In this document: positions 1 through 12,209 of the stretch, in pieces | How the letters are laid out: each line of letters begins with the position of its first letter | Position numbering within the stretch: the first letter of the stretch is position 1 | Origin: Antedon mediterranea | Taxonomy: Eukaryota > Echinodermata > Crinoidea > Comatulida > Antedonidae | Direction: 5' to 3' | Assembly (NCBI RefSeq): GCF_964355755.1 | Contig: NC_092676.1 | Span: 4,818,288 to 4,882,287, forward strand | Length of the DNA stretch: 64,000 nt | Notes under the pieces: generated by a model | What the model saw: the letters and a program-made list of their open reading frames with translations, nothing else | What the model was told of the DNA's origin: nothing | Database searches by the model: none | Made by a program: the position numbers and the translations under genes

Positions 1-242
1 TCCAGCATATCTCTAAAATTTGGAAATAGAACATTTTGTAACTTTACCAGAATACAACCCTTTATCTGAAGATGTCGGCAGAGTTGCGCAGCGTAACATA
101 CGCATGATTTTATAAAATAGCGTAATTTTATAAAATGTTATGATTGACAAACATGGTCATCATAACATCATCATTTTTGTAATACTTAATTTGTACAGTT
201 TTACAACACAATATTATTGTTTTTTAATATTAAAATCGGTAG
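1..242. other. intron of ADGB (left edge)
   Basis: AT-rich sequence with no coding similarity, ending in a weak acceptor (GGTAG at 238-242) before the first recognisable ADGB exon. I see no other feature here. Confidence 0.6.
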
Positions 243-3200
243 GGATGTGTTCTTTGTGCAAGAACATCTTCTTCTGGTTCCTAAGCTGTACGCATCCATC
301 CCAACTTGCATGCTCAGAGTGATCAACAACGACACGGGTGAAGAGATACCAAGAGTCTTCCAAAGAGTCGCACCTTATGACTACAAGAAAAACAAGGTAA
401 TAAATAATATGTTTTCGTTTATTTAATCACTCTCTTGTTTACAAGACAAGCCAATTCTGGCTTATGAGTGAACAAATATATAAAATAACAATTAAAATAG
501 ACACAGATTAAATCAAATAAAATAACAACTTTAAACAGTCTTACAACACAACATCTTCCCAAGTAGAAGGGCGGAAAAGAAAAAAAAAATGTTAAAAACA
601 ATGGGAAAAGAAAAAAAAAAATGTTAAAAACAATGGGCGTAAAGGAGAGCAATTGATAAGCAAAGTTTGCAACTGTAGAACAGTGGTTGCCATGTACATG
701 TATATGTAATAAATAAACTTTTGTATGAAATTGTTTATATTCATCCTCAAATTAACTATGGAAAAATACTGACACAATTATAGCCTATCCAATGATTATT
801 GGGTGAATCTTGATGCTAATGACTAATTAATCAATTATTGAATTTTCTTTCTTAGCGTGGCTACACGTTTGTTGCTGAAGCACGAACTACCGATATGCCA
901 CTGGCAAATGGTCGATGGAGGATGCGTCTGATTGGCTCGCTTAATCCACTCCCTCAGCCAATGAGAGAAAACCTTAACAGCATGTTTAGTGTGAAGGAAA
1001 TCAAGGATTACTATGTACCAAACAAAGAGAATATTATTTTAAGGTATGATGTTACAGACCATAGACGCTACCGAGCTACAATTTAATACAATTTCTACCA
1101 CGATAACCAAAATAAAAAATGAGACTACAAAGTTAAGCAAGGTTGTTTTTCCAACCATATTTGGCTTGATTAATTTGCAATCATTGGATGAGAATTGAAT
1201 ATTTCCTTGTTGCAAATATAGCAACTTCTATCTAATGGTTGAATTTATAATGTCATAGCACCTTCTATTGGTTGGCTATGCTTTTCATGACCTCTCAGTT
1301 AACATCAGTTGGTACATTTTTGATTTTCTGGAATTAATGATATTTTTATCTCTGGGTTTACATTTTTAAGAAGATTTTTTGTATTTTGATCAAATTTTAA
1401 ATTGAAATTGTTGTATTTTTTCGTGTAAAGATACTCTGTGAAGCCATCAGAAGATCACATAGCCAGTATACAGATGAACACATCCAAACCAGATGTCTAC
1501 ATCAGTCTACGAGTGCTGGACAATGAGGAAGAGGTCGCAGTAACCACTGGTAAAGGTCATGCCGTCATTCCTGCATTCACGTTCTTCAGAGACCGAGAAC
1601 CTGGCGAGGATGAACGTCGATCCGGAAGTCGGTCATGTAAGGCTATTTATTCAAATTAAGCAAATTAAGCATAACTTCTCTTCTTTTTCTCTTTTATGTA
1701 ATCTAGTAATATTGCTCTTTTTCTACTGCAAAACAGTTTTCTTCCATTCCACTCCTTCAATAGTCCATTTTCTGAACATATTAGCAGTTCTTTTTTTCTT
1801 TTCCTTAGCTCTTAAACGAGGTGTAGGTAGCAGTTCAAGTCTGACATCAAAGAGAAGGCAGCCGTCTGCTGGCAGTGGCAGAGGATCTGTAAGTGTACAC
1901 TTAAAATGTAACATACCTTTTACACTGCAACAGTTCAACATGTTAGTATTTTACCCAATTGTTATTAACATTGTATAATGTTTCTTTGTCTTTAAAGAGA
2001 GCAAGTTCTGACAATGTGAACAAGCTTGATGAGGGTGGAGATGGCAGCGAAGCTGAGTTAATAAGGGTAGGTAACTTCTGCAGTAACAACATTTTGTTTA
2101 CTCTTTAAAGCTCTGTCTACACTATCAAACTAGTTTGACAAAAAAAAGTGTGCCCAAATATGATAGTGATATGCCCAAATATAGTAGTGATATGACATTA
2201 TCATGTCCATATATGGGCACATCACATTTTTTTGTCACATACTGAGTTACAGAGTTTAACCTATTTATGCAATATTGAGCCAGCTGGTAATCATACACTG
2301 TTTATGGCAGTGAAACAAACTAAAATCAGTAAAGTTATTGGAAGTAATTTAGTTACTGCAGTACATCTGATCCCTTAACCTGTTTTCTTAACAGCCCCAT
2401 AAATACATTATCCAAGCCAAAGTTTTGCATAAGAGCTGGCCGTTATCTGAGAGTAGTTGGGCGTTTGTACAAGTACTGAAAGAACTTGAGAAACAGGAAT
2501 TAAAAGGTAATAGTTTGATATTTGATAATCAACTTTAGTTAAAAAGTTCTTGTGTTTATCACTGTTTATTATTAAATTGTTCTTAATGTCCATGTTTTGC
2601 TCACACAATATTTAGTGTTAATTTATTATTATTTTATGTGAAATAAACTTGTATTCTAAAATTCTTCTAAAATTAACAAATTCTTACACCACAACTTAAA
2701 AGTTGAGGGCGCTGCATGACTACTACTTTTTGAATATTGCTCTGAAAAAGCTATTCTATCTGTTGACTTAGTTGTGTAGTGTAATCAAAATATTTGTCCC
2801 GTCATGGAAAACCATCTTTTACTGTTTTCATTATTGTAAAGTTTTTTCTTCACTAATTGACTATCTGTGTGTGCTTTTGAATATGTTGTAATACTAATAG
2901 TGCATAAACTTCAATTTTACCTAAAATCGATGCTTGTTTATCTATAAAGCTCTGTCTACACTATCAAACTAGTTTGACAAATTAGTGTGATGTGCCCAAA
3001 TATGGCAGTAATATGCCAAAATATGGTAGTGATATGACATCATCGTGTCCATATATGGCCACATCACATTTTTTTGTCACATAAAGTTTGATAGTGTAGA
3101 CAGAGTTTAAGAAAACAATGAAATAGAACAAAGAGAGTTGAACGAAATTAAACATTTATTTATAAATTAATTTTTTTATTCATCCTAAAACTATTTCCTT

Positions 3201-6200
3201 GTTTTTCAGAGGAATCAAATATACTTAAATTTTATTTTAAACATGTGTTTTGTTTGCTGTGATTTGTTGTTTTTATTTCTGCATGCTTAGTTGATCGACC
3301 AATTATAAATGATGTACCAGATGAAGACATAAACAAAGCACAGGAATTAACGCTACCTTCTATTACGACAAGAAAAGGCAAATTTTAGAATAAAAAATCA
3401 ACCAATGACAGCTTATAAAACACTTCATTCAAAATAGATTTCTTCAGCTTTTTTGCAATAGCATCTTTATCATTCATTGCTCTTTATATTATATTTAACA
3501 AAAATAAGGCCTAAAGCTTGGTTCCCACTACACAACACGAGGACACAACGCAAGTGAGTTGACCAATGACAAACGACTGTTTGAATATTCCATCACTTGT
3601 GACTGGTCAACATTGCGTTACGTCCTTGTGTTGCGTCTGTAGGGGAACTAAGCTTTAAACAACTTATTTGTTTACTGCCAAATGTACCCTTGTTTTTTCT
3701 TAAAAACGTCATTTGCAGAAATAATAATAATTGCATAAGTTTTCCTAAATATTGTATATTTTCATACTTCTACAAATTGTTAGTAACCATTTGTCCATTC
3801 AAAATTTAAATTTGGCAGCACAGCAAACTAATTTTTTTTAGGCAAATATTCATCGGTGGGAGAGAATTAACTCTTAAGCGACTTTGGCTCTGGCTTATTT
3901 TAAAAAATTATTATTTAGTTTTTGAACTCATTCGTCCATTCAAAATTAAAATTTGGCAGCAAACTACATTTTTTTAGATTCTTTGGTGGTAGAAAATTAA
4001 CTTTTTAGCGACGTTGTCTGGAGCTTTGGCCAATGCAAAGAAAGAGGCCAAAACATGGTTTCTAATTGGAGGAAACATTCTAAAGGATAATGTTCAGTTG
4101 GGTCCACCCAAACTGTGGTCTTTGGTCTCTAATTAGAGGGAGTAACTAATAGTAAAAGATAGGGGAATCTCCAGTGCCCTGGTAGTGGTGGTCCTTAATT
4201 AGAGGGGTTCCTTAATTGGGATGAGACCTGTATAGACGTTTGATAAACATCTAATATTACACCACTTATAGTATGCAGTAACACACTTGTGTATTTTTAT
4301 AGTCTTACTTTAATGCTTATTGTTTCAGTCTGTTCTTTTTAATCACATAGATGGCTACAAATTACAATTAGTAATGCACATTAGTTTTAGTATCTTGCTT
4401 TTTATTTCAACACTTGAATAAAATAAAAACAAACACAGTATACTATAAAATCATTTACAATATTAAAATTAGTTGTGGCTATTACATAGTTAGTACACTG
4501 CACGTGGTTATTAGTTAAAGCACTTTTAGAATACACACATGAAATTTCACCTCACCAAATAATATAAATAAAACCATACAATGAAATATATGCTGGCTTT
4601 ACACAGGAATTGTCTGCACAGGTGTGGTCAACACATACAATGGCTTCCATCCTCCCCTAAGGTTCTCTCAGTGCCACACTCAATAGTTTGTCAACATTGT
4701 GGTAACCTCTACTCTTTCTGCACAGGTGTGGACAACACATACAACGGCTTCTATCTCTCCTAAGGTTCTCTCAGTGCCACACTCAGTAGTTTGTCCACAT
4801 TGTGGTAACACCTACTCCTTTTGCACAGGTGTGGACAACACATACAACGGCTTCCATCTCCCCTAAGGGTCTCTCAGTGCCTCTACTTTTTTGAGAAGTG
4901 AACTTTGTTCTATCAAGTGCACAAAGTGTGTTTGGTTGGTAGAAGGTAGGCTTTAATACATTGTTTTATTTTACTTTCAGCTGTCAAAGACAGGCCTAGC
5001 ACTCCAAAGAGTGATAAAGGCAGTTCTAGAACAGAGAAGAAGAAGGGAAAAGATAAAGGGAAAGAAAAGGATAAAGACAAGGAGAAAGGAAGCTCAAGAC
5101 CATCTTCTCAACAATTTGATGTTACCAAACCAAACTGGACATTAAGAATTGTGCTTGACCAGACTCCAACAGTCAGTGATGTTATAATACTTGATCTTTA
5201 AGAGACAACAAAATAACGACTATACCATTACATTTCTTTTGTATTTTCCGACTTCACTAAGCACTATTAACAACAAAATTCAACATCAATTTTTTAATTC
5301 ATTTTTCTCGCAGGAAGAGGTTGAAATAAAGAAGGACACAGAGCGGCAGGATCAGATCCGAGCGATGAAGCAAGCATGGGAAGCAGCAGAACCGGGAAGA
5401 GCTGCTAAGGCTAGAGCTGCCAGGGAGAAGTTCCTTAAGGAGAACATGATCAAAGTAGAAGAACCTGTTGATGCGGCCCCAGCTGCTGCTGCAGATGGTA
5501 TGTGGCAAAGATCTCATAAAACTCAAGCCCAAGGGGATTCAAGAGTTTGAAGGAACCCCTTTTTTCCTATAATACTTTTTCAAAATAGCAGGAGAAATGA
5601 TAGTAAATAGGCCTAAATATTGCGTTTACTGCCCCTCTTGAAGGAAAAAAAACCCTTGTAAAAATCCTAGTTGCAAGCTTGAAACTCTACTAGCATGTTT
5701 TCCTTAAAATGTGTGCAAGACCTTATTGCACAATGTGGTTTGTTTGTGAATATTAGAACTATGGGTGCCTGTGTGTGATAAATCAATCAAATCAAAGTCT
5801 AGTTAAGTTGTCTATAGTTGCTGTACTTCTAAATTGTACTGTAAAACATAATGCTAATTTTGTACCATTATTAGATTCTGAATTTGGATGAACTAAATGA
5901 AATAAGACGTATCCTTTCTTTTCAGGTGAAACAGATATAGCATCCACTGAGGTGGAGCAGATGCCGTCAGAAGCTATTCTGACAAATGAACCTCCACCCC
6001 CTCCTCCCCCAAAAGAGGTGTTGAAGACCGTTGACCTAACTCCTTATCAAAGGTACTGGTATAGACTTATATGCATTGTTTTCCCGATTTATTTTTGCAT
6101 CCAACTACAGTAATATTTTTTAGTGGTTTGTAATATTTAATATTTGCTTTCTCTGTTTAATCAGACCACCAAATTTTACTGGATCGCCAAGATTGAAAGA

Positions 6201-6645
6201 TGACGAGGAGGTTGCTAGGCAACAGGAGGAGAAGATGACCCAGATTCAGAAATATCGAACATTCCGTGAGGCACTTTGTCAAAGCCGGGAAGAGGACCGC
6301 ATACAAAGAAACAACGCAAAAGAGAAACAACTTTTAGAGTGTATACGACTTCAAGTAAGAAGAATTAAATTACGTTTTATTAAGTTTTTTTTTTCATTGT
6401 GAAGTTTTGCTTAATTTCTATCATTTTATCTCCAGACGGAATTGGACGAAAGACGACGAAAGTTGAATGAACCGAGAGAAGGTTATCGTCAAAAATTTCT
6501 TGATGCAGAACGCAAACGTCTTGAGGCCATTGCCGCTGAGGAAGCTGCTCTGAAAGCTGAAGCAGAGAAAAGATCGCCCTCTCCAAAAGGAAAAAAGAGT
6601 CCTAAAGGAAAGAAAAGCCCCAAAAAGAGTGGAAGGAAAAAATAA
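243..6645 (+). CDS. ADGB: androglobin, C-terminal portion (12 exons, 5' end outside window)
   Basis: Exons read as 243-396, 856-1043, 1431-1636, 1809-1888, 1998-2066, 2395-2506, 3291-3377, 4981-5180, 5314-5497, 5926-6052, 6165-6354 and 6436-6645. All join in phase and end at TAA, giving about 601 residues. Androglobin is a large chimeric protein with a calpain-like protease region, a permuted globin with an IQ motif and a long tail, expressed mainly in ciliated and germ cells. Only the region after the globin is here. Exons 1-3 encode a calpain-domain-III-like beta-sandwich (VFFVQEH, GYTFVAEART, ILRYSVKPSEDH). Exons 4-5 are a Ser/Gly-rich linker. Exon 8 has a Lys/Asp/Glu-rich low-complexity run followed by WTLRIVLDQ. 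Exon 9 holds the family's recognisable KKDTERQDQIRAMKQAWEAA helix. Exon 10 has a polyproline run. Exons 11-12 are charged coiled coil ending in a basic SPKGKK repeat. The exon 1 acceptor and exon 8 donor (GAT/GTTATA) are weak. The family call rests on recalled similarity. Confidence 0.92.
2105..2259 (+). mobile_element. MITE, family A, copy 1
   Basis: Short palindromic element with left end AAGCTCTGTCTACACTATCA and an internal GTGCCCAAATATG / CATATATGGGCACATCACA arrangement. The right end is worn to CAGAGTTTAA. I call this orientation + when AAACTAGTTTGAC follows the left end. TTAA at both edges suggests a TTAA or TA target. ADGB intron. Confidence 0.85.
2945..3110 (+). mobile_element. MITE, family A, copy 2
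   Basis: Nearly complete copy with both inverted ends intact: AAGCTCTGTCTACACTATCA on the left and TTTGATAGTGTAGACAGAG on the right. This is the best reference copy in the left part of the window. ADGB intron. Confidence 0.9.
3377..3380 (+). other. probable GC-AG splice donor in ADGB
   Basis: Exon 7 (3291-3377) reads in frame to AAAAG/GCAAAT and reaches a stop TAG about 10 bases later if not spliced. There is no GT donor in the right phase. Cutting before GC at 3378 leaves one base, which joins the exon starting at 4981 in the correct frame (GCT, Ala). GC donors are a known minor class and usually have a strong AG upstream, as here. A sequence error or a diverged GT is the alternative. Confidence 0.65.
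3514..3660. mobile_element. MITE, family C (ACGCAACG-type termini)
   Basis: Inverted ends (left GCTTGGTTCCCACTACAC, right GGGGAACTAAGCTTTAA) enclose a palindromic core with TTGACCAATGAC and its partner GACTGGTCAA. Related copies occur in the VTA1-receptor intergenic region. No coding capacity. Confidence 0.75.
4610..4885. repeat. tandem repeat, unit about 104 bases, 2.7 copies
   Basis: The string TGCACAGGTGTGG starts at 4614, 4719 and 4822, and each copy is followed by CAACACATACAA and CTCTCAGTGCC. The period is 103-105 bases. It lies in ADGB intron 7, just upstream of the exon at 4981. Confidence 0.85.
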
Positions 6646-6968
6646 ATAATAGTATTGGTGCTGTTTTAAACTTTGTATACACTATCATTTTGACCAAAAA
6701 AAAAGTGTGATGTGCCCAAATATAGTAGTGATATGACATCAATATGTCCATATATGGGCACATCACAATTTTTTGTCACACAAAGTGCAGACAAAGCTTT
6801 AGTTTTTGTTTATATTGTACTACAATTGAACCCCTGTTAAGGGCTCACCTTTGAGACACAAAAAAGTGTCTTTTTATAAGAGGGTTAGAGTTGGTGGCTC
6901 TCTACATGCTACCTTAGTCTCCATCTCACACATTGTGTACTGATGCACTTTAAACTGAGCCAAATAAA
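6641..6968 (+). terminator. candidate ADGB polyadenylation region
   Basis: AATAAA overlaps the stop codon (6641-6646) and occurs again at 6963-6968. A family A MITE (6665-6802) lies between them, so if the second signal is used the MITE is part of the 3' UTR. Signal choice is inference. Confidence 0.35.
6665..6802 (+). mobile_element. MITE, family A, copy 3
   Basis: Family core (AGTGTGATGTGCCCAAATATAG, CCATATATGGGCACATCACA) with degraded ends (TAAACTTTGTATACACTATCA, GCAGACAAAGCTTTA). It starts about 20 bases after the ADGB stop codon. Confidence 0.85.
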
Positions 6969-7888
6969 TTGTTAAAATACATATTTTAAAACATATTTAT
7001 TGTATATAATTCAGGTGTACACATATCTGATTGAATAACTTTAAAAAATGTGTCCTTTAAGATTTTAAAAATGCTTAAATATATCCGTCCATATTTATAA
7101 TTGTTTCACTAAGAATATAAATAATACAGTTGTGTACAGATTTGTGTGTTCCTAGTGTTGTTATGTTACCACGGTAACATAATGTCATAAGATTTATACC
7201 AAATATGAGTTTATTCCGTCCATATTTATTCAATATTAATATTGTATAATTATTATCTTAATATTTAAAGAAGTTTAAAAAATGCTATACTTTTCGTTTT
7301 ATTGTAAATATAAAATGTTGATATTTTGAGAAAAGGAAGCTAAATAAATATTGTTTGTATTGAAAACTGTTGGTGTTACTTTTATTCATTGCAAAAATAT
7401 TTTACATTACTATTTTGTATTGAATATTAATGAAATTACTTCATACAAATAATTATTATGAGTAATGCAATTTATACCATATATAGTAACATAATTAAGA
7501 AAACTTATCTTCAGCATGGACAAACATTTCTTTTTTATTTATCTAATTTACAAGATACAGAGATAACTTTATTGTCAAATAGTTATCAACGAAAGATTTG
7601 AAATTGGTTTTTCTCATGGCAACTTAATATATAAATAGAACAAAATCAGTAAAATGTTAAAACACAAAGTAAAATACACAGTACAGTAAAATATGTACAG
7701 AGAGGATAAATGTCGGCTGTGAAAAGTCTAAGTTTCTATTGATATTGTGGAATTTTATTTTTATATGCCCATGTTCCATACAGATATACCTAGTGAGCCA
7801 TTGGATAAACATTGTCTAAAAATGTAAGTATTTTTCGATGGCTGTGGGAGAGGGAATCCCTGGGCCTCGTTTTCGATTAAATTTAGAA
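6803..7888. other. intergenic ADGB-VTA1
   Basis: AT-rich and non-coding. Around 6825-6915 is a worn copy of the dispersed GTGTCC...TAAGAGGG repeat seen elsewhere in the window. No RNA gene or ORF recognised. Confidence 0.6.
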
Positions 7889-7896
7889 TGACGTCA
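7889..7896. promoter_or_regulatory. CRE/ATF palindrome TGACGTCA upstream of VTA1
   Basis: A perfect 8-base TGACGTCA lies 18 bases before the VTA1 ATG (7915). This is the consensus CREB/ATF site and is common near start sites of housekeeping genes. Its role here is inference. Confidence 0.5.
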
Positions 7897-7914
7897 TTCT
7901 CATGAGTTTTAAAG

Positions 7915-10900
7915 ATGGCGAGCGACTTGGACATAACTGTACCGGATTGTTATAAACAAGTTAGACCGTATATTCTAATCGCAAAGGAACATGACACAAG
8001 GGACCCGATTGTATCATATTATGGTATAGTATTTTGATACATTTCAGACGCCTTACAATCATACATTTTGTAATATTTGCTTTAGAAATCACACTTCAGT
8101 TAGGCCCAACTCACAGGACAGCAGCACAACCAACGACCGGAACGGGCACGGACGGCAACGCCCGGACCGGCTCACTGAGTCGTTATCGGTCTACACTATT
8201 TTATTATAGTACGTTAACAGGACCCTCTATTTATACGTAATCTATGGCCGGTAGTGCCTGGTAGTAGGTTCATGATATAAAATATATTCTTGCATTTTTT
8301 AAGTAACACTAACACAGTCAAATAAATTTAGAATTTTAGGTAGGGTAGGGAGGCCAACTACTACTAGGCCTAGGTCTAGAGTTTAATTCTACAGTCAAGT
8401 CAGTGATTTTAATTTGGTTTACTGCATGTGCCAAACAACAATTCGCGTCAACTGTGTTACGTAACGCGTTACTGATTAGTGCTTAAAAGCATTTTATGAT
8501 AAAACGCCAAAAATGGCCAAGTAGTATTTTAAATTATTTTATTTGTTTCCTTCAGCTAGACGTTATGCAATGGAAACAGCTATGCAAATGAAACAACCAA
8601 GATCTCCAGAAACCAAGGCATTTTTGTTTGGTCTGATGGATGTCTTAGAAAAGGTAACTGGGACAAAATGACCACTTGAAAAGTAATAGGTTGGGGGTGG
8701 CTGTTGATGTATTTTAAAGTACAGTACTTTATAATGCTCTCTATTTTCAGTGTAAGAAAACTATTCAAGACGCTGGAAATGATGAAGTCGTGTCAAGTGA
8801 CGTCGTAGGATCAGTTCATGTCGAGAATTACGCTATAAAAATATTTCTTTTTGCCGACAATGAGGACAGAGCCTCTAGGTTCAACAAGTGAGTAATAAAT
8901 ACTTTTACGTTTATGATAAATACCAAAGATTGAATTTAACACATTTTATAATTACCACAATTGACACATTTAATTTGATTAAAACACAGAAATTACATTA
9001 TATTAATAACATTCAGGCCCAGAGATAGAAGGTTTTATGGTTCACTTGAACCATATTGTTGAGCGACATTCACCATGTACAGTAGGTATACTCCACTCTT
9101 TGATGATTCCACATTCCTGGTTCAAGTATATGAAAGGCCACAAATAAATGTCATTATGGCATCAGCATTAATATAACAATAATAGCCCACTTCCATATCT
9201 AACTAGTCTGATAAATTCTTAATTGTTTCGTCAACCATGATTTTCACCTCCAACTAACGTTTTCAATCTTGCTGCTTAAATTTTGTTGTAGATTTTTCTA
9301 ATTGTTTGTTTTGATGTTTTTAATTAAAGGCATTTTCTAAAAAAATCCTCAATCCAGCTTTTTTGACTGAGCACTACAGATTTTTATTTGACTTAGTGAA
9401 TTGTTTTGAAATGTTTAAAGTGAAATAAAGATACCAAGATATATATTTCTGTAATTGAATTATTTATTAATAATTCATTTTCAGAAACACAGTCAAATCA
9501 TTTTACAAAGCAGGATTACTCTTTGATATTATGCAAACTTTTGGTGAATTATCAGATGAGGTAAGTTTAGCATAGCTCCTATCACTGAGAACAACCTGTG
9601 TGAATAAATATTTCTTTAAATTTGCCAAGATTTTTTCTAATGACAAATTACAACTCCACTCCCAAAGAATAAGACTTTGTTTATGTAGAGCATCTTGTAT
9701 ATGTTTGTCTCTTGTGAACATGATAGCCACCTTTAAGGATAGTGAATGAATTTGCTTATTTTTATCCTTGGCAATTTACCTAAATATATAAAAACACGAC
9801 AAAACAAAGGTGTCCCCTTTAGAAAGGATGTACATGTAGTGTAAAAACAATCAGTATCTCCCTTTGTTTTTTTTTTTATTTAGAAAATGTCCCCTTAATA
9901 GAGATGTCCCAAAGGAGGGGTTCCTCTATACTTTAATATGACTCAATAATAATAATAACTTTCTTTTAGTTGGCAACAAATAGGAAATATGCTAAATGGA
10001 AAGCAACTTACTTAAATAACTGTTTAAAGAAAGGAGAAACACCGCACCCAGGACCTTTGGATGAAGAGGGTGGAGGTAACGTATACAAACAAACCTATTC
10101 ACTATTTTACTTTATTATTTCCATTTTAATTGGCAAAATGAATTGACTATTGGATCTTTTGCTTATTTTATTTTGTATTTCAAATGAGATCCAGCCACTG
10201 ATACCAAAGATTGTATAGCGGCGCAAGATAGGTAACTGTTGCCAAGCTCCTATCTTATAACACTACGCGCCCAGTAAATCCATGGACGCCATTTGGGCGG
10301 ACAGAGGTTTATTATTGTGATTTAAATGTAAATGGTTTAAATTTTGCGGTCCGCCTCGAAGTATCTGTGGTTAACCATCTTGAGGATTGATTCATAGAAA
10401 AGGGAAGAAATTATGTAAACGAAGTAAAATAAAAGTTTCTTTGGGATCTGGACACTTTACGATTAAGTCTGTGTGTTTACATTGAAATGCCTGGTTAGAT
10501 AACTTCGTTCCTTGACCGAAACATCGTACGAAATTGCCTTGACAACGACTTTATTCCTGTTCAAATTTGTCTGCCGGAATGGCGTCCATGGATTACAAAC
10601 GTCTCACCCAGTTACCTATCTTGCGCCAGCCACTGATACCCACAACATTGTCATTTTTTAGTAATTTGCCTTTAGATTTACTGTTAATGGATAGTTAATT
10701 AATTTATGTTATTTTTTCAGTGGGTGCACCAGTATATTCACAACCTCCAAATACCCCAGCAGATGGTGTCGCACCGCCACCAGCTGGTTTTGCTCCCTCA
10801 ACACAAACATACCCTCCACCACAGCAACCAATGTACCCTCCCCCTCATCAACCTGGACCATCCTACCCTCCCCAAGCCCCATCTGCAAGTTACCCTCCAC

Positions 10901-11802
10901 CTGCCAGTAACTTAATGCCTCCTGGAGCTCACGCCCCGCCCACAACTCCTGAACAGTCGGGTGGACAGATTGGGATACCAGGACCCACGGACCAATCAAC
11001 TAGCGGTGGTGAGTAAAGTTAAGCTCTGTCTAAACTATCACAACTTGTTTGACAAAAAAAGTGTGATTTGCCCAAATATTGTAGTGATATGCCCAATATG
11101 GTATACAGTATCATGTCCTTATATGTGTACATCACATTTTTTTGTCACATAAAGTTTGATTGTTTAGACAATGCTTTAGACACTTATTAATTCAATAACA
11201 AATAAAGCGAAACAAATAAAGCGCTCAAAAACCGAGCTGACTACTTGTCAAAAATGCAGAAAGCAACAATAATATTTATATTTCAGCTCATACTGAAGAC
11301 ACAGATAACTTAATATTTGAATAAACTCTTGTGGTGATAATGACATCAATATATTATCAATTTTGTTTTAAATTGGCATGGCATGTTCTCTGTTGATATA
11401 CCTTTAAAAAAAATTCAGGACGATTACTTGAAAATTGCGAATTTTGTTATTATACTAAACGAAAAAACAAATATATCAAGAGAAAGTAATGATTATAATT
11501 GGCATATAGCCAAGAAATGAACAATTGGGGAATAGCACCCTAGTTCATACTGTACAAAGTGAAATACCTGAAAAGGTATAATATAAAATTATAAATCAAT
11601 ATTATGTTAAAATGCCTTTTTAACTAGTTTAAAGTACTGTGATGTATCTTTTTCTACAGTTCAACTTTCTATCTCTGACTTTGCCAAAGCGCAAAAGTTC
11701 TGCAAGTTTGCCGGGAGTGCTTTACAGTACGAAGACGTTCCAACAGCCGTTGAAAATTTAGAGAAAGCTCTACAATTATTAAAAACAGGAAAAGTAGATT
11801 AA
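7915..11802 (+). CDS. VTA1: vacuolar protein sorting-associated protein VTA1 / LIP5
   Basis: Seven exons: 7915-8023, 8556-8653, 8751-8887, 9485-9560, 9970-10075, 10721-11008 and 11660-11802. They total 957 coding bases (318 residues plus stop), close to the usual length of about 307. All introns are GT-AG and phases agree. VTA1 dimerises, binds and stimulates the Vps4 ATPase, and so promotes ESCRT-III disassembly at multivesicular bodies. Exons 1-5 encode the helical N-terminal tandem-MIT region (DCYKQVRPYI, ARRYAMETAMQ, VENYAIKIFLFADNEDRASR, FYKAGLLFDIM, RKYAKWKATYLNNCLKKGE). Exon 6 is a Pro/Tyr-rich linker with several YPPP and SYPP turns. Exon 7 encodes the C-terminal VSL dimer/Vps4-binding domain (FAKAQKFCKFAGSALQYED, VENLEKALQLL). 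The start is the first ATG, with the conserved DCYK region close behind. AATAAA follows at 11849-11854. Confidence 0.97.
8024..8555. other. VTA1 intron 1
   Basis: Contains a GC-richer patch (about 8100-8180, with GGAACGGGCACGGACGGCAA) that may be a repeat fragment or a regulatory stretch. Nothing definite is visible. Confidence 0.4.
8888..9484. other. VTA1 intron 3
   Basis: AT-rich intron. A stretch around 9015-9140 with inward-facing GGTTCACTTGAACC may belong to a repeat. No gene seen. Confidence 0.4.
10191..10640. mobile_element. foldback element flanked by a 15-base direct repeat
   Basis: GCGCAAGATAGGTAACTG (10221-10238) is matched by its reverse complement at 10609-10626, and ATCCATGGACGCCATT (near 10279) by its complement near 10580. 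The 15-base CCAGCCACTGATACC flanks the unit directly at 10191-10205 and 10626-10640, as a target-site duplication would. It lies in VTA1 intron 5 and has no coding capacity. Confidence 0.7.
11019..11178 (+). mobile_element. MITE, family A, copy 4
   Basis: Left end AAGCTCTGTCTAAACTATCA, with the family core, and right end AAGTTTGATTGTTTAGACAA. It begins about 11 bases after the VTA1 exon 6 donor. Confidence 0.85.
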
Positions 11803-11848
11803 AAGTGTAAATTATTAAGCAGAAAAATAATGTATATAGTTGTTATAA

Positions 11849-11854
11849 AATAAA
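11849..11854 (+). terminator. polyadenylation signal of VTA1
   Basis: AATAAA, 47 bases past the stop codon. Confidence 0.55.
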
Positions 11855-11947
11855 TATTGTTCATAGGTATAAGGAACCATGTACAAATTATTTTACTTGC
11901 TGCAGTTACTGCAGTAATTAGATTTTTTCATTGGAACAATGATTTTC

Positions 11948-12067
11948 AAGGCACGTAAATGCAAAGTAGTTTGACCAATGACAGTTTTGATAGTCCGTCG
12001 CTTGTGATTGGTCAAATTACTTTTGTTGCGCTTGCGTCCTTGCGTTGCGTCCTAGTGGGAACCAAGA
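11948..12067. mobile_element. MITE, family C (partial)
   Basis: Has TTTGACCAATGACAG / GATTGGTCAAATTAC as the inner palindrome and GCGTTGCGTCCTAGTGGGAACCAAG as the right end. The left end is worn. Confidence 0.7.
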
Positions 12068-12209
12068 TTTATATTTAACAAAAGCTTACAAGAATTAAAA
12101 TATAAAATTTTATATTAAAATATAACTGCCTTATGTATCTTTTACTCATTCACTAATTCAACTAAATATTATATTATTTTCATATTTTGGGATTTTGCGT
12201 GTAGAAAAA

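Noticed and set aside
4581-4763. 60-codon frame
   Set aside because: It lies in a 104-base tandem repeat inside an ADGB intron.
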